The position numbers and the translations under genes were made by a program. The notes beneath the pieces were generated by a model. The model saw only the letters and a list, made by a program, of their open reading frames with translations, ran no database searches and was not told where the DNA came from. Source: Bacteroidia bacterium (GTDB lineage: Bacteria > Bacteroidota > Bacteroidia > Flavobacteriales > Flavobacteriaceae). From it: a stretch of 64,000 bases of DNA. Location: NCBI GenBank assembly GCA_030428705.1, contig JAUIDI010000002.1, forward strand, positions 434,001 through 498,000, in the 5' to 3' direction. How positions within the stretch are numbered: position 1 is the first letter of the stretch; the number at the start of each line of letters is the position of its first letter. This document shows, piece after piece, positions 1 through 11,409 of the stretch.

Positions 1-218
1 CTAGCAACTTCAGACTTGGTTCCCTTCACTTTGGCCAAATCTTTATCACGGGAAGAAGCGGCCGCCAATGTCTTGCCTTCAATATCGTCTATCACCTGGG
101 CATAGATTTCGCTATTGCTCCTGAAAACAGCTAATCTTGGGCGTTCGGCGGTTCCTGAAGAAACTTTTCGTATTCTTCTTCGGATCCTATATTTTCTTTG
201 TGTCTTCGACAGTTTCAT
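1..218 (-). CDS. rplR: 50S ribosomal protein L18, partial (runs off left edge)
   Basis: Reverse-strand translation from ATG at 218 begins [45 protein letters not shown]; lies upstream-adjacent to L6 in canonical order. Confidence 0.93.
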   Translation of the reverse strand, partial: MKLSKTQRKYRIRRRIRKVSSGTAERPRLAVFRSNSEIYAQVIDDIEGKTLAAASSRDKDLAKVKGTKSEVA

Positions 219-230
219 AATACTATAATA

Positions 231-773
231 TTAAGCGGATTTACCTGCTTTTCTCCTTAATTGTTCACCGACAAACTTCACACCTTTTCCTTTGTAAGGC
301 TCCGGTTTACGGAACGATCTGATTTTCGCCGCGATGTGACCTACCAATTGCTTGTCATGCGATGTAAGCTTTATCGTCGGGTTCTTTCCTTTTTCGGAAG
401 TAGTCTCGACCTTTACTTCTGGGGCAAGTTCGAAAACTATATTGTGCGAAAAACCAAGTGCCAAGTCCAACTTCTGTCCTTGGTTACTGGCCCTATAACC
501 AACACCTACCAACTCTAGTTCCTTAGTCCATCCTTTTGAGACACCTTCGACCATATTCGAAAGCAAAGATCTATAAAGACCATGTTTTGCCTTATGCTCC
601 TTAGAATCGGATGGACGGGACACAACGGCTTCTCCATCCTCTATTTTAATGGAAACCCCTGAATATTCTTGGGTCAACTCACCCAACTTACCCTTGACCG
701 TAACCATGTTCTCTTGGACATCTATGGTTACGCCCTCTGGAATCGTTATTGGATTATTACCTATTCTAGACAT
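231..773 (-). CDS. rplF: 50S ribosomal protein L6
   Basis: MSRIGNNPITIPEGV...; C-terminal EPYKGKGVKF; operon order. Confidence 0.98.
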   Translation of the reverse strand: MSRIGNNPITIPEGVTIDVQENMVTVKGKLGELTQEYSGVSIKIEDGEAVVSRPSDSKEHKAKHGLYRSLLSNMVEGVSKGWTKELELVGVGYRASNQGQKLDLALGFSHNIVFELAPEVKVETTSEKGKNPTIKLTSHDKQLVGHIAAKIRSFRKPEPYKGKGVKFVGEQLRRKAGKSA

Positions 774-792
774 TTTCTATCGCTTTATTGTA

Positions 793-1191
793 TTAATAGA
801 CGTAGCACAACACTTCGCCGCCAACATTCTCGTTCTTGGCCTGCTTGCTGGTCATTACACCATGAGAGGTCGATACGATCGCTATACCCAATCCGTTCAA
901 AACTCTTGGCAAATCACTTGAACCGGCGTACTTGCGCAATCCGGGTCTACTCACTCGCTGCAATTTTTTTATAACAGGTTCTTTGGTCAACCTATCATAC
1001 TTAAGGGCGATCTTGATCTTTTCCTGAACCTTGTCATCTTCAAACTTATAACTCAAGATATAGCCTTGATCGAACAATATCTTCGTTATCTCTTTTTTTA
1101 CACCGGAAGCAGGTATTTCGACTACCCTATGGCCGGCACGGCTGGCATTTCGAATTCTTGTTAAATAATCTGCTATAGTATCTGTTACCAT
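793..1191 (-). CDS. rpsH: 30S ribosomal protein S8
   Basis: MVTDTIADYLTRIRNA...; GVMTSKQAK..NVGGEVLCYVY. Confidence 0.98.
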   Translation of the reverse strand: MVTDTIADYLTRIRNASRAGHRVVEIPASGVKKEITKILFDQGYILSYKFEDDKVQEKIKIALKYDRLTKEPVIKKLQRVSRPGLRKYAGSSDLPRVLNGLGIAIVSTSHGVMTSKQAKNENVGGEVLCYVY

Positions 1192-1257
1192 TTCTATTCT
1201 GTTTTGGAATCGGTTTCCGGCTTTTTCAAGCCAGACCTAAAACCAGTTTATAATTAA

Positions 1258-1527
1258 TTACCAGCTCGCTTTTTTAACTCCGGGAATCAATCCTTTATTG
1301 GCCATTTCCCTGAACATTACCCTAGAAATACCGAAAGTTCTCATATACCCCTTTGGTCTTCCTGTCAGCTTGCACCTATTGTGCATACGAACCGGAGAGG
1401 CATTTTTTGGCAGTTTCTGTAACGCTTCATAGTCACCGGCCTCTTTCAAAGCCTTTCTCTTCTCAGCGTATTTAGCTACAGTTCTCGCCCTTTTTCTTTC
1501 GCGGGCCTTCATTGATTCTTTAGCCAT
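1258..1527 (-). CDS. rpsN: 30S ribosomal protein S14 (zinc-independent type)
   Basis: [15 protein letters not shown]...[27 protein letters not shown]. Confidence 0.97.
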   Translation of the reverse strand: MAKESMKARERKRARTVAKYAEKRKALKEAGDYEALQKLPKNASPVRMHNRCKLTGRPKGYMRTFGISRVMFREMANKGLIPGVKKASW

Positions 1528-1528
1528 G

Positions 1529-2080
1529 TTATTTCTTTTTAAACGGTAATCCTAGTTCTGTTAATAATGACTTTGCTTCCTTATCGGTATTTGCCGAGGT
1601 CACAAACGTTATATCCATACCATTGATTCGATTGATCTTATCGATGTTTATCTCCGGGAAGATGATCTGCTCGGTTACACCAAGGCTATAATTGCCTCTT
1701 CCATCAAAACCTGTTGCACGTATTCCTTGAAAATCGCGTACCCTTGGCAAAGCACTGGTGACCAATCTATCCAAGAATTCATACATTCTCTCTCCACGCA
1801 ATGTGACTTTCGCTCCAATAGGCATTCCCTTACGCAACTTGAAAGCGGCAACGTCTTTTTTGGACATCGTAGGTATGGCTTTTTGTCCCGTTATCATAGT
1901 CAATTCGTCAACCGCATGGTCAATAAGTTTCTTATCGGCAACCGCAGCCCCAACACCTCTACTAACTACAATTTTTTCCAATTTAGGGACTTCCATTACG
2001 TTTTTGTAACCGAACTCCTCTTTCAACGCATTGACAACGCGCTCACTATATTCTTTCTTCAATCTTGCAACGTAAGCCAT
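1529..2080 (-). CDS. rplE: 50S ribosomal protein L5
   Basis: Full-length L5; [15 protein letters not shown]. Confidence 0.98.
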   Translation of the reverse strand: MAYVARLKKEYSERVVNALKEEFGYKNVMEVPKLEKIVVSRGVGAAVADKKLIDHAVDELTMITGQKAIPTMSKKDVAAFKLRKGMPIGAKVTLRGERMYEFLDRLVTSALPRVRDFQGIRATGFDGRGNYSLGVTEQIIFPEINIDKINRINGMDITFVTSANTDKEAKSLLTELGLPFKKK

Positions 2081-2082
2081 AA

Positions 2083-2397
2083 CTATATTACTTCATTGGA
2101 TTTTCTTGAAACTCTGACTTTTTTACCGTCACGCATTTCGAACCCTACCCTTGTGGTTTCTCCTGATTTAGAATCGATCAACGCCAAGTTCGAGATATGA
2201 ATCGGAGCTTCCTTTTTTGTAATGCCTCCCTGTGGGTTTTTAGCACTGGGCTTCTCATGTTTCGAAACCATATTGGCACCTTCGACAATCGCCTTGTTCT
2301 TGGCTATGTCGACCTTTATGATCTTGCCCTCGGTGCCTTTATGGTCACCGGCTATGATCCGTACGGTATCTCCTGTTTTAATTTTCAACTTTTTCAT
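2083..2397 (-). CDS. rplX: 50S ribosomal protein L24
   Basis: [26 protein letters not shown]; start reset to internal ATG at 2397 (track ORF begins upstream at 2436, inside rplN). Confidence 0.96.
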   Translation of the reverse strand: MKKLKIKTGDTVRIIAGDHKGTEGKIIKVDIAKNKAIVEGANMVSKHEKPSAKNPQGGITKKEAPIHISNLALIDSKSGETTRVGFEMRDGKKVRVSRKSNEVI

Positions 2398-2407
2398 TAT
2401 AGCTCTT

Positions 2408-2776
2408 TTAAAGTACCTCAGGGGCCAATGAAACAATTTTCATGAACTGCTTATCACGAAGCTCCCTGGCTACGGGTCCAAAAACACGCGTTCCTCTCAT
2501 TTCGCCCGTCGGATTCAACAAAACACAGGCATTATCATCGAAACGGATGTAAGAACCGTCAGGTCTTCTAACTTCTTTTTTTGTGCGAACAACAACCGCG
2601 GTCGATACAGCTCCTTTCTTGATACCTCCATTAGGCGTAGCCTCCTTTACGGAAACAACTATCTTATCGCCAATGGAAGCATATCTTCTTTTTGTACCTC
2701 CAAGCACACGAATGGTCAAAACCTCTTTTGCCCCTGTGTTATCCGCTACCTTTAACCTTGATTCTTGCTGTAACAT
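2408..2776 (-). CDS. rplN: 50S ribosomal protein L14
   Basis: [18 protein letters not shown]...; L14 signature. Confidence 0.98.
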   Translation of the reverse strand: MLQQESRLKVADNTGAKEVLTIRVLGGTKRRYASIGDKIVVSVKEATPNGGIKKGAVSTAVVVRTKKEVRRPDGSYIRFDDNACVLLNPTGEMRGTRVFGPVARELRDKQFMKIVSLAPEVL

Positions 2777-2778
2777 AA

Positions 2779-3039
2779 TTATTTAGCTCTTTCTAAGATT
2801 TCCACCAACCTCCAACACTTGGTCTTGCTCAAAGGCCTGGTCTCCATTATTTTAACGGTATCGCCTTCATTGCAGTCGTTCTTTTCATCGTGCGCTACAT
2901 ATTTCTTCGTTTTCAAGACGAACTTACCGTACATAGGGTGCTTCACACGCTTTACCTCTGCAACGACAATGGATTTCTCCATTTTATTGCTGGTAACGAC
3001 CCCAATTCTTTCCTTTCTTAAGTTTCTCTTTTCTTCCAT
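2779..3039 (-). CDS. rpsQ: 30S ribosomal protein S17
   Basis: [19 protein letters not shown]...; operon order. Confidence 0.97.
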   Translation of the reverse strand: MEEKRNLRKERIGVVTSNKMEKSIVVAEVKRVKHPMYGKFVLKTKKYVAHDEKNDCNEGDTVKIMETRPLSKTKCWRLVEILERAK

Positions 3040-3052
3040 AAAGCAGAACCAG

Positions 3053-3244
3053 TTATTGGTTTTCCCTATTTGTTAATTCTGTTGCCAATCGAGCGACCGT
3101 TCTTCTAACCTTTCTGATTTGAAGCGGATTCTCCAATGGGGTTACGAAATGGGCCATTTTTAAATCGGCATGCTGTTTTTTATACTCGGCAAGCTTTTGA
3201 GTTATTTCCTCGACCGACAATTCTTTGATCTCCTTGTTTTTCAT
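3053..3244 (-). CDS. rpmC: 50S ribosomal protein L29
   Basis: [18 protein letters not shown]...; operon order. Confidence 0.96.
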   Translation of the reverse strand: MKNKEIKELSVEEITQKLAEYKKQHADLKMAHFVTPLENPLQIRKVRRTVARLATELTNRENQ

Positions 3245-3256
3245 GATTCCCGATTA

Positions 3257-3682
3257 TTAATCCTCACCAGTATAATCCCTAGCAACTATAAATTTTGTTT
3301 TGACGGGCAGTTTCTGAGCCGCCAATCTCAATGCTTCTTTTGCAATGTCTATATTCACACCCGCAACCTCGAACATAATTCTACCAGGTTTTACTACGGC
3401 CACGAAATACTCAGGTGCTCCCTTACCTTTACCCATACGTACCTCCAATGGTTTCTTGGTAATCGGTTTGTCGGGGAATATTTTGATCCACAATTGACCT
3501 TCCCTCTTCATATATCTCGTAGCGGCAATACGTGCGGCTTCGATCTGACGTGATGTCAAGAAGGCCGAATCCAAAGATTTTATACCAAACATACCGTTTG
3601 AAAGCAAATGACCTCTTCCGGAATTACCCTTCATTCGGCCTTTCTGCATTTTACGAAACTTGGTTCTTTTCGGTTGTAACAT
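3257..3682 (-). CDS. rplP: 50S ribosomal protein L16
   Basis: [19 protein letters not shown]... Confidence 0.98.
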   Translation of the reverse strand: MLQPKRTKFRKMQKGRMKGNSGRGHLLSNGMFGIKSLDSAFLTSRQIEAARIAATRYMKREGQLWIKIFPDKPITKKPLEVRMGKGKGAPEYFVAVVKPGRIMFEVAGVNIDIAKEALRLAAQKLPVKTKFIVARDYTGED

Positions 3683-3701
3683 TGCTAAACTTCTTTTCTA
3701 A

Positions 3702-4424
3702 TTATTTTCTGCGGCGTGGTTTTCTTCCACCATCACCTCGTTTGTCACCTTTTCCTCCTTGGCCCTTGGTCATACCGACCAATGGTGAAAGCTCTCGCTT
3801 ACCGTAAACCTCACCCTTCATGATCCACACTTTAATACCCAACTTACCATAGGTAGTCTGAGCTTCTTGCAGTGCATAATCAATATCGGCCCTAAAGGTA
3901 GAAAGTGGAATACGACCATCTTTATACGATTCAGAACGTGCCATCTCGGCTCCATTCAAACGCCCCGAAATCTGAATCTTGATTCCTTCTGCATTCATGC
4001 GCATTGCAGCGGCAATTGCCATTTTTATGGCTCTACGGAAGGAAATCCTGCTCTCGATTTGACGCGCGACACTAGCGGCCACCAAATTGGCATCCAATTC
4101 AGGTCTCTTGATCTCATAAATATTGATCTGAACTTCTTTGCCCGTAATTTTCTTAAGCTCTTCCTTAAGCTTATCAACTTCTTGCCCACCTTTACCAATA
4201 ATGATTCCCGGTCTTGCCGTTGTCACGGTAACGGTAATCAATTTCAAGGTTCGCTCGATAATCACCCTGGAAACGCTGGCCTTTGCCAAACGTGCATGGA
4301 TGTATTTACGGATTTTATCGTCCTCAGCTAGTTTGTCGCCATAATCATTGCCTCCGTACCAGTTAGACTCCCATCCCCTGATGATTCCAAGACGATTTCC
4401 TATCGGATTTGTTTTTTGTCCCAT
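3702..4424 (-). CDS. rpsC: 30S ribosomal protein S3
   Basis: [23 protein letters not shown]...; KH-domain [11 protein letters not shown]. Confidence 0.98.
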   Translation of the reverse strand: MGQKTNPIGNRLGIIRGWESNWYGGNDYGDKLAEDDKIRKYIHARLAKASVSRVIIERTLKLITVTVTTARPGIIIGKGGQEVDKLKEELKKITGKEVQINIYEIKRPELDANLVAASVARQIESRISFRRAIKMAIAAAMRMNAEGIKIQISGRLNGAEMARSESYKDGRIPLSTFRADIDYALQEAQTTYGKLGIKVWIMKGEVYGKRELSPLVGMTKGQGGKGDKRGDGGRKPRRRK

Positions 4425-4425
4425 T

Positions 4426-4833
4426 CTAGCTTTCTATATTATTGTTAGATCCCAAGACCAAGGTTACATGGTTGGAACGCTTTCTAATTCTATGTGCACG
4501 ACCCTGCGGAGCCGGTCTCAATCTTTTCAACATGGTTCCACCGTCAACCCGGATTTCCTTGATATAAAGATCCGCATCCTCTACATTGGCATCTTCGTTC
4601 TTTGCTTGCCAATTGGCAATGGCACTCAACAAAAGCTTTTCCAATCTTCTAGAGGCCTCTTTCGAATCGAATTTCAAGATTGCCAAGGCCTTTTCTACTT
4701 GTGCACCTCTGATCAAATCGGCGACCAATCTCATTTTTCTTGGCGAAGTCGGGCAGTTGTTCAGTTTGGCAAACGCCATTTGCTGTTTCTCCGCCTTGAT
4801 TCTTTCGGCCATTTGTCTTTTTCGAACTCCCAT
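4426..4833 (-). CDS. rplV: 50S ribosomal protein L22
   Basis: [19 protein letters not shown]...; [22 protein letters not shown]. Confidence 0.97.
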   Translation of the reverse strand: MGVRKRQMAERIKAEKQQMAFAKLNNCPTSPRKMRLVADLIRGAQVEKALAILKFDSKEASRRLEKLLLSAIANWQAKNEDANVEDADLYIKEIRVDGGTMLKRLRPAPQGRAHRIRKRSNHVTLVLGSNNNIES

Positions 4834-4836
4834 AGC

Positions 4837-5115
4837 TTACTTTTTACCTTTATTCTTTGCCCCGGCGTGACCCCTAAAAGATCGCGTCGGTGAAAATTCG
4901 CCCAATTTATGCCCCACCATGTTCTCCGTAACAAAAACAGGCACAAATTGCCTACCGTTGTGTACGGCGATGGTCAAGCCTACGAAATCAGGTGTTATCA
5001 TTGATGCCCTAGACCATGTCTTGATGACGCTTTTCTTACCAGATGATGCATTTTGCTGGATTTTCTTTTCCAGACTATAGTGAACGTAAGGTCCTTTTTT
5101 TAGTGAACGTGCCAT
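4837..5115 (-). CDS. rpsS: 30S ribosomal protein S19
   Basis: [18 protein letters not shown]...[18 protein letters not shown]. Confidence 0.98.
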   Translation of the reverse strand: MARSLKKGPYVHYSLEKKIQQNASSGKKSVIKTWSRASMITPDFVGLTIAVHNGRQFVPVFVTENMVGHKLGEFSPTRSFRGHAGAKNKGKK

Positions 5116-5128
5116 TTCTTTCTACTTT

Positions 5129-5953
5129 TTATTTCTTTCTACGTTCTAATATATATCTGTTGGTATTCTTCGTCTTTGATCGGGTTCTATACCCTTTTGC
5201 AGGAATACCGTTTCTAGACCTAGGATGACCTCCGGAAGCCCTTCCTTCACCACCTCCCATTGGGTGATCCACAGGGTTCATGGCAACCGGTCTCGTCCTC
5301 GGCCTTCTACCCAACCATCTGCTTCTACCCGCTTTACCGGAAACCAATAACTGGTGATCGGAATTGGAAATGGCGCCAATAGTCGCCATACAGGCCGAAA
5401 GAATCAATCTGGTTTCCCCTGATGGCATTTTTACCGTAGCGAACTTGCCCTCTTTTGCCATAAGCTGTGCAAAAGTACCGGCACTCCTTGCCATTACAGC
5501 TCCTTGTCCGGGACGTAATTCAATGCAGGAGATAATGGTTCCCAAAGGAATTTCGCTAAGCGGAAGCGCATTACCAATTTCTGGTGTTGCGTTCGCTCCC
5601 GACGATACCTTTTGGCCGACTTGTAGGCCATTTTGGGCGACTATATATCTTTTTTCACCATCTTCATATTTCAACAAGGCGATAAAACCCGTTCTATTGG
5701 GATCGTACTGAATCGACTCGACGGTAGCCGCAACCTCTTGCTTGTCCCTCTTGAAGTCAATAATACGATACCTTCTTTTGTGACCTCCACCTTTCTGGCG
5801 CATGGTCATCTTTCCTTGACTGTTTCTACCTCCGGACTTTTTTAACGGAGCGAGCAAGCTCTTCTCCGGCTTATCAGTAGTAATCGCGTCAAATCCGTTT
5901 ACTACTCTAAAACGCTGTCCAGGAGTGACTGGTTTTAATTTTCTAACTGACAT
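5129..5953 (-). CDS. rplB: 50S ribosomal protein L2
   Basis: [22 protein letters not shown]...[20 protein letters not shown]. Confidence 0.98.
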   Translation of the reverse strand: MSVRKLKPVTPGQRFRVVNGFDAITTDKPEKSLLAPLKKSGGRNSQGKMTMRQKGGGHKRRYRIIDFKRDKQEVAATVESIQYDPNRTGFIALLKYEDGEKRYIVAQNGLQVGQKVSSGANATPEIGNALPLSEIPLGTIISCIELRPGQGAVMARSAGTFAQLMAKEGKFATVKMPSGETRLILSACMATIGAISNSDHQLLVSGKAGRSRWLGRRPRTRPVAMNPVDHPMGGGEGRASGGHPRSRNGIPAKGYRTRSKTKNTNRYILERRKK

Positions 5954-5962
5954 TTGTCGTCT

Positions 5963-6253
5963 TTATAGATTGCTGTAAAAATCAATACTATCTCCTTCCG
6001 CCACATCGACTATTGCCTTTTTGATGGCGTTGGTCTTACCGTGTTGCACACCAGTCTTGGTATATCGCGACTTTCTGGTAGGACCATAATTCATTGTTCG
6101 TACTTTCTTGACCGATACCCCATAGGTCGCCTCGACGGCATCCTTTATTTGGATCTTGTTCGCCCTTGGATCGACCTCAAAACCATAACGATTGTACAAC
6201 TCGCTATCAGCGGTCATCTTTTCGGTTATAATAGGCTTTATCAACACATTCAT
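5963..6253 (-). CDS. rplW: 50S ribosomal protein L23
   Basis: MNVLIKPIITEKMTADSE...; operon order. Confidence 0.97.
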   Translation of the reverse strand: MNVLIKPIITEKMTADSELYNRYGFEVDPRANKIQIKDAVEATYGVSVKKVRTMNYGPTRKSRYTKTGVQHGKTNAIKKAIVDVAEGDSIDFYSNL

Positions 6254-6259
6254 GGTTCT

Positions 6260-6889
6260 CTATTTTGTTAGGTTCGATTCCAATCCTTCCAAAGCACCTT
6301 CCAACAAAACAATATTATTGGCATTCAGTATTTTGTAAGTATTTAATTCTGAGCTAGTTATAACTTCGGAACGCTTCAAATTTCGCGAAGACAAATATAC
6401 ACCATTATTTGAATCGCCCAAGACAAACAAAGATTTTTTATTTTCGAGTCCCAACGACTTCAAAACACCAACAAAATCCTTGGTTTTGGGTGTATCAAAA
6501 TCAAAGTCCTCAACGACCAAAATCGCCTTCTCTTTTGACTTGATGCTCAATGCGGATTTACGGGCCAATCGTTTCACATTCTTGTTCAATTTTTGGCTAT
6601 AATCCTTAGGTCTTGGTCCGAATATTCGTCCTCCACCCCTAAAAACCGGTGACTTGATACTACCGGCACGCGCCGTACCCGTACCTTTTTGTTTTTTAAT
6701 CTTTCGTGTACTTCCGGCAATCTCACCACGTTCCTTAGACTTGTGGGTTCCCTGTCTTTGATGCGCCAAATATTGCTTAACGTCCAAATACACCGCATGA
6801 TTATTTGGCTCGATTGCGAAAACAGCATCAGAAAGGTCGGCCTTTCTACCTGTCTCTTTTCCTTTGATATCTAAAACTGCTACTTTCAT
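6260..6889 (-). CDS. rplD: 50S ribosomal protein L4
   Basis: [24 protein letters not shown]...; start placed at ATG 6889 (track ORF 6898). Confidence 0.97.
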   Translation of the reverse strand: MKVAVLDIKGKETGRKADLSDAVFAIEPNNHAVYLDVKQYLAHQRQGTHKSKERGEIAGSTRKIKKQKGTGTARAGSIKSPVFRGGGRIFGPRPKDYSQKLNKNVKRLARKSALSIKSKEKAILVVEDFDFDTPKTKDFVGVLKSLGLENKKSLFVLGDSNNGVYLSSRNLKRSEVITSSELNTYKILNANNIVLLEGALEGLESNLTK

Positions 6890-7512
6890 TATTGCCACCT
6901 TTGTATCGTTACGTATGCATTTTTATGGCCAGGAACGCATCCTTTGACAACCAAAATATTCTTCTCTGGCACAACTTTCAAAACCCTGAGGTTCTGTACG
7001 GTAACGCGTTCTCCACCCATACGGCCGGCCATACGCATTCCCTTGAACACTCGCGATGGATCAGATCCCGCACCGATCGATCCAGGGGCACGTAAACGGT
7101 TGTGCTGGCCGTGGGTCGATTGACCTACACCGCCAAAACCATGTCTTTTTACAACCCCTTGAAAACCTTTCCCTTTCGAGGTGCCGACCACGTCGACGAA
7201 TTCTCCTTCTACAAAAATGTCGACACCCAAGGTATCGCCTAACTTGTAATCACCTTCAAAACCTTGGAATTCAACGACTTTTTTCTTAGGAGACGTACCT
7301 GCTTTTTTAAAGTGGCCACTTTCGGCCTTGTTCGCACGTTTCTCTGCCTTGTCATCGAAACCAAGCTGAAGGGCACTGTACCCATCAACTTCTTCGGTTC
7401 TGACTTGGGTAATTACGCATGGGCCGGCTTCTATGACGGTACATGGAACGTTCTTTCCATTTTCGTCAAAAATGCTGGTCATGCCTACTTTTTTTCCTAT
7501 TAACCCAGACAT
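6889..7512 (-). CDS. rplC: 50S ribosomal protein L3
   Basis: [36 protein letters not shown]... Confidence 0.98.
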   Translation of the reverse strand: MSGLIGKKVGMTSIFDENGKNVPCTVIEAGPCVITQVRTEEVDGYSALQLGFDDKAEKRANKAESGHFKKAGTSPKKKVVEFQGFEGDYKLGDTLGVDIFVEGEFVDVVGTSKGKGFQGVVKRHGFGGVGQSTHGQHNRLRAPGSIGAGSDPSRVFKGMRMAGRMGGERVTVQNLRVLKVVPEKNILVVKGCVPGHKNAYVTIQRWQ

Positions 7513-7675
7513 ATTTAATTTATATTAATTAGTATTCAATTGTACTCTAAACTTGTTGACAAAAAAACAGGGCCAAAAACAATTCAACCCCGAATTTATT
7601 TTTGTTACCGTTTTTCCTTCGCACGCAGCTCCGGACATGTCTTTTAATTCAAAATTCCTAATCCAGAATTCTGAA

Positions 7676-7981
7676 TTATACTTTTATCTCGACCTCGACC
7701 CCACTTGGAAGCTCCAACTTCATCAAGGCATCAATCGTCTTCGATGAGGAACTATATATGTCCAAAAGCCTTTTATATGAACTTAACTGGAATTGTTCCC
7801 TTGATTTTTTGTTTACGTGCGGAGACCGCAAGACCGTAAAAATCTTCTTATGCGTCGGCAATGGAATCGGACCAGTTACTACCGCTCCGGTTGTTTTTAC
7901 CGTTTTTACGATCTTCTCCGCAGATTTATCCACCAAATTGTGATCGTAAGATTTTAATTTTATCCTGATTTTTTGACTCAT
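7676..7981 (-). CDS. rpsJ: 30S ribosomal protein S10
   Basis: [25 protein letters not shown]... Confidence 0.98.
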   Translation of the reverse strand: MSQKIRIKLKSYDHNLVDKSAEKIVKTVKTTGAVVTGPIPLPTHKKIFTVLRSPHVNKKSREQFQLSSYKRLLDIYSSSSKTIDALMKLELPSGVEVEIKV

Positions 7982-7992
7982 CTTTCTTAAAA

Positions 7993-10122
7993 TTAAGCGG
8001 TTACGCCTTTGGCGGCCTTAATTACTTCTTCGGCAATATTAGATGGTGTTTCCGCATAATGCGAAAATTCCATGGTCGAGGTGGCCCTACCCGAAGACAG
8101 GGTTCTCAATGAAGTCACATAACCGAACATTTCAGATAATGGCACTTCACCTTTAATGACCTTAGATCCGGCCCTATCGCTCATATTAGAAATTGTTCCT
8201 CTTCGTCTGTTCAAATCCCCGACGATATCACCCATATTCTCTTCGGGCGTAAGAACCTCTATTTTCATAATGGGTTCCATAAGCACGGCACGAGCTGCCC
8301 GGGCCGCTTCTTTGTATCCCAATTTTGCTGCAAGTTCGAAAGATAAAGAATCGGAATCCACAGCGTGAAACGAACCATCCTTCAAGGTAACTTTCATGCT
8401 GTCCATTTCAAAACCAGCCAAAGGACCATTTTTCATGGCTTCCTTGAATCCTTTTTCAACAGACGGTATGAATTCCTTAGGAATATTACCCCCCTTAATC
8501 TCATTGACGAATTCAAGCCCAGTACTTGTCTCTTCGCTGGCCGGTTCCATGGTAAATACGATATCGGCAAACTTACCTCTACCACCGGACTGTTTCTTAT
8601 AAACCTCTCTATGGTCGGCAGATTGCGTAATCGCCTCTTTGTATTCCACTTGAGGCTGACCTTGGTTCACTTCTACTTTGAATTCACGTCGAAGTCGGTC
8701 TACAATGATATCCAAATGCAGCTCGCCCATACCAGAAATAATGGTCTGACCGGAAGCTTCATCGGTTTTTACCTGGAAAGTTGGATCTTCTTCAGCCAAC
8801 TTGGCAAGTGCCATTCCCAGTTTATCGACATCGGCCTTGGTCTTAGGCTCCACAGCGATACCGATAACCGGATCTGGAAAATTCATACTCTCCAATACTA
8901 TAGGATGTTTCTCGGAAGAAAGTGTATCCCCAGTTTTAATATCCTTGAATCCGACTGCAGCACCAATATCACCCGCCTCGATAAATTCGATTGCGTTCTG
9001 CTTGTTGGCGTGCATCTGATAGATTCTTGAAATACGCTCCTTATTACCTGAACGGTTGTTCAGCACATAGGAACCTGCATCCAAGCGACCTGAGTACGCC
9101 CTAAAAAATGCCAATCGCCCGACAAAGGGATCCGTAGCAATTTTAAATGCCAATGCGGAAAAGGGCTCTTTGGGGTCCGGTTTTCTAGAAACTTCCTGTT
9201 CCGTATCCGGATTAACACCAACAATAGCCTCTTTATCCAAAGGCGAAGGCAAATATCTTACAACGGCATCCAATAAAAATTGAACACCTTTATTCTTAAA
9301 TGAAGAACCACATATCATTGGTATAATCGCACGATCCATTACGGCGGCCCTAAGCGCTGCATGGACCTCTTCTTCGGTAATCGAATCCTCGTCCTCAAAG
9401 AACTTCTCCATCAATTGTTCATCGTACTCCGCTACGGCTTCGATCAATGCTGCGCGATATTCTTTGACTTCAGCTTCCATTTCTACAGGAATATCGATAA
9501 CGTCGAAAGTAGAACCGAAGTTCTCATCATGCCAAACGATTGCCCTGTTCTTTGCCAAATCTACGATTCCCTTAAAGTCGGCTTCTTCACCGATCGGCAA
9601 AACAATAGGCACGGCATTCGACCCTAACATTTCTTTTACCTGATTACAGACCATCAAGAAATTCGAACCTTGCCTATCCATTTTATTTACGAAACCAATT
9701 CTAGGCACTTTGTAGTTGTCGGCAAGCCTCCAGTTCGTTTCCGACTGGGGTTCAACACCGTCAACGGCACTAAAAAGGAACACCAATCCGTCAAGAACCC
9801 TTAACGAACGGTTTACCTCAACAGTAAAATCAACGTGCCCTGGGGTATCGATAATATTAAAGTGGTATCCTTTTGCATCAGCGGTCGGTTTCCCGTTCTC
9901 GGTAGGAAAATGCCATTCACAAGTCGTCGCCGCCGAAGTAATGGTAATACCCCGCTCCTGCTCTTGTTCCATCCAGTCCATAGTAGCGGCACCATCATGA
10001 ACCTCTCCGATTTTATGGCTTACACCCGTATAAAAAAGGATACGCTCTGTAGTTGTGGTCTTACCCGCATCAATATGGGCGGCAATACCTATATTTCTTG
10101 TATATTTTAAATCTCTTGCCAT
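7993..10122 (-). CDS. fusA: Elongation factor G
   Basis: [49 protein letters not shown]. Confidence 0.98.
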   Translation of the reverse strand: MARDLKYTRNIGIAAHIDAGKTTTTERILFYTGVSHKIGEVHDGAATMDWMEQEQERGITITSAATTCEWHFPTENGKPTADAKGYHFNIIDTPGHVDFTVEVNRSLRVLDGLVFLFSAVDGVEPQSETNWRLADNYKVPRIGFVNKMDRQGSNFLMVCNQVKEMLGSNAVPIVLPIGEEADFKGIVDLAKNRAIVWHDENFGSTFDVIDIPVEMEAEVKEYRAALIEAVAEYDEQLMEKFFEDEDSITEEEVHAALRAAVMDRAIIPMICGSSFKNKGVQFLLDAVVRYLPSPLDKEAIVGVNPDTEQEVSRKPDPKEPFSALAFKIATDPFVGRLAFFRAYSGRLDAGSYVLNNRSGNKERISRIYQMHANKQNAIEFIEAGDIGAAVGFKDIKTGDTLSSEKHPIVLESMNFPDPVIGIAVEPKTKADVDKLGMALAKLAEEDPTFQVKTDEASGQTIISGMGELHLDIIVDRLRREFKVEVNQGQPQVEYKEAITQSADHREVYKKQSGGRGKFADIVFTMEPASEETSTGLEFVNEIKGGNIPKEFIPSVEKGFKEAMKNGPLAGFEMDSMKVTLKDGSFHAVDSDSLSFELAAKLGYKEAARAARAVLMEPIMKIEVLTPEENMGDIVGDLNRRRGTISNMSDRAGSKVIKGEVPLSEMFGYVTSLRTLSSGRATSTMEFSHYAETPSNIAEEVIKAAKGVTA

Positions 10123-10125
10123 TTC

Positions 10126-10602
10126 TTAAAATCTAAAGTGGGAAAATGCTTTATTCGCCTCTGCCATTTTGTGGGTATCCACTCTTTTCTTCACTGCAGC
10201 ACCTTCTTCTTTTGAAGCCGCCAAAATCTCAGCTGCCAACTTCTGCGACATTCCTTTTTCATTACGCTTGCGTGCATAGCTGATCAACCACTTCATAGCG
10301 GTAGAAATTTTTCTATCCGGACGGATCTGCATCGGAATCTGAAAGGTAGCCCCCCCAACCCTTCTACTTCTTACCTCGACATGGGGCATAACATTTGACA
10401 AAGCATCTTTCCAAAGCTCCAATGCTGTTTTTTCGTCGTCGGTTTTCTTTTCTTCAACAATGTCGATCGCATCGTAAAATATGCTAAAGGCAACTGATTT
10501 CTTCCCGTCCCACATCATCATATTGACAAAACGTGTGACCAATTGGTCGTTAAATCTTGGATCGGGCAATAGTGGCCTCTTTTTCGCCTGTTTTTTTCTC
10601 AT
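10126..10602 (-). CDS. rpsG: 30S ribosomal protein S7
   Basis: [27 protein letters not shown]... Confidence 0.98.
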   Translation of the reverse strand: MRKKQAKKRPLLPDPRFNDQLVTRFVNMMMWDGKKSVAFSIFYDAIDIVEEKKTDDEKTALELWKDALSNVMPHVEVRSRRVGGATFQIPMQIRPDRKISTAMKWLISYARKRNEKGMSQKLAAEILAASKEEGAAVKKRVDTHKMAEANKAFSHFRF

Positions 10603-10625
10603 TACTGCTTCTTAAAAAGTTTTAA

Positions 10626-11000
10626 TTACTTCTTTGGGCGTTTTGCACCGTATTTAGATCTTCGCTGAGTCCTACCTGCAACGCCTGCAGTATCTAAAGC
10701 ACCTCTCACGATATGGTATCTAACACCTGGCAAATCTTTCACCCTTCCGCCCCTGACCAATACTATCGAGTGCTCTTGTAGATTGTGGCCCTCACCTGGA
10801 ATATATGCGTTGACTTCCTTTCCATTGGTTAACCTAACCCTAGCAACTTTTCGCATTGCCGAATTTGGTTTTTTGGGAGTAGTGGTATACACCCTTGTGC
10901 AGACCCCCCTCCTTTGAGGGCACGAATCCAAAGCAGCCGATTTACTCTTCTTGGTAATGGTGACTCTTCCTTTTCGTACTAATTGTGAAATTGTTGGCAT
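10626..11000 (-). CDS. rpsL: 30S ribosomal protein S12
   Basis: [12 protein letters not shown]...[18 protein letters not shown]...[13 protein letters not shown]. Confidence 0.98.
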   Translation of the reverse strand: MPTISQLVRKGRVTITKKSKSAALDSCPQRRGVCTRVYTTTPKKPNSAMRKVARVRLTNGKEVNAYIPGEGHNLQEHSIVLVRGGRVKDLPGVRYHIVRGALDTAGVAGRTQRRSKYGAKRPKK

Positions 11001-11351
11001 ACTATATTATATGTATAAACAAATACTACCCCTTTTTAAGGGCTGGCAAATGTAATACTATTTCACAATAATTCAAATCAAGAACGATTAATTTTAAGTG
11101 ATTTTTTTAATCCCCATTCGATTTCTTCTCTTTTCCATCCTCAAAAATCTCTTAAACACCCTTGGTTGAAAGATTACCAAAAATATTTTTGAATTACACT
11201 CATTTAAAAAAACATATTCAATTAATAGTTATTTTTTTTATTTAATTCATAAATAATTAGCCAATTTTTAATAGTATCAATATTACGTCACAAAAAGGAT
11301 TGAGAAAGTTGCATTATTAAAACCCACTCTTAAAGTTTTATTAAAAATCCT

Positions 11352-11382
11352 TTGGATTATTAACACGAATTTTTGATTTTTG
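11352..11382 (+). promoter_or_regulatory. Putative Bacteroidota-type promoter of the SusC gene (TTG-N20-GATTTTTG)
   Basis: TTG at 11352-11354, near-consensus -7 box GATTTTTG at 11375-11382 (consensus TAnnTTTG), 27 nt before ATG 11410. Confidence 0.45.
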
Positions 11383-11409
11383 CCGATAGCTAATTCAAAT
11401 AATTATAAA

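Noticed and set aside
261-518. Plus-strand ORF opposite rplF, and similar ORFs throughout 1-11000
   Set aside because: Antisense shadow ORFs over certain ribosomal protein genes.
8365-9030. 221-aa plus-strand ORF opposite fusA
   Set aside because: Antisense shadow of the conserved fusA frame; composition shows no recognizable family.
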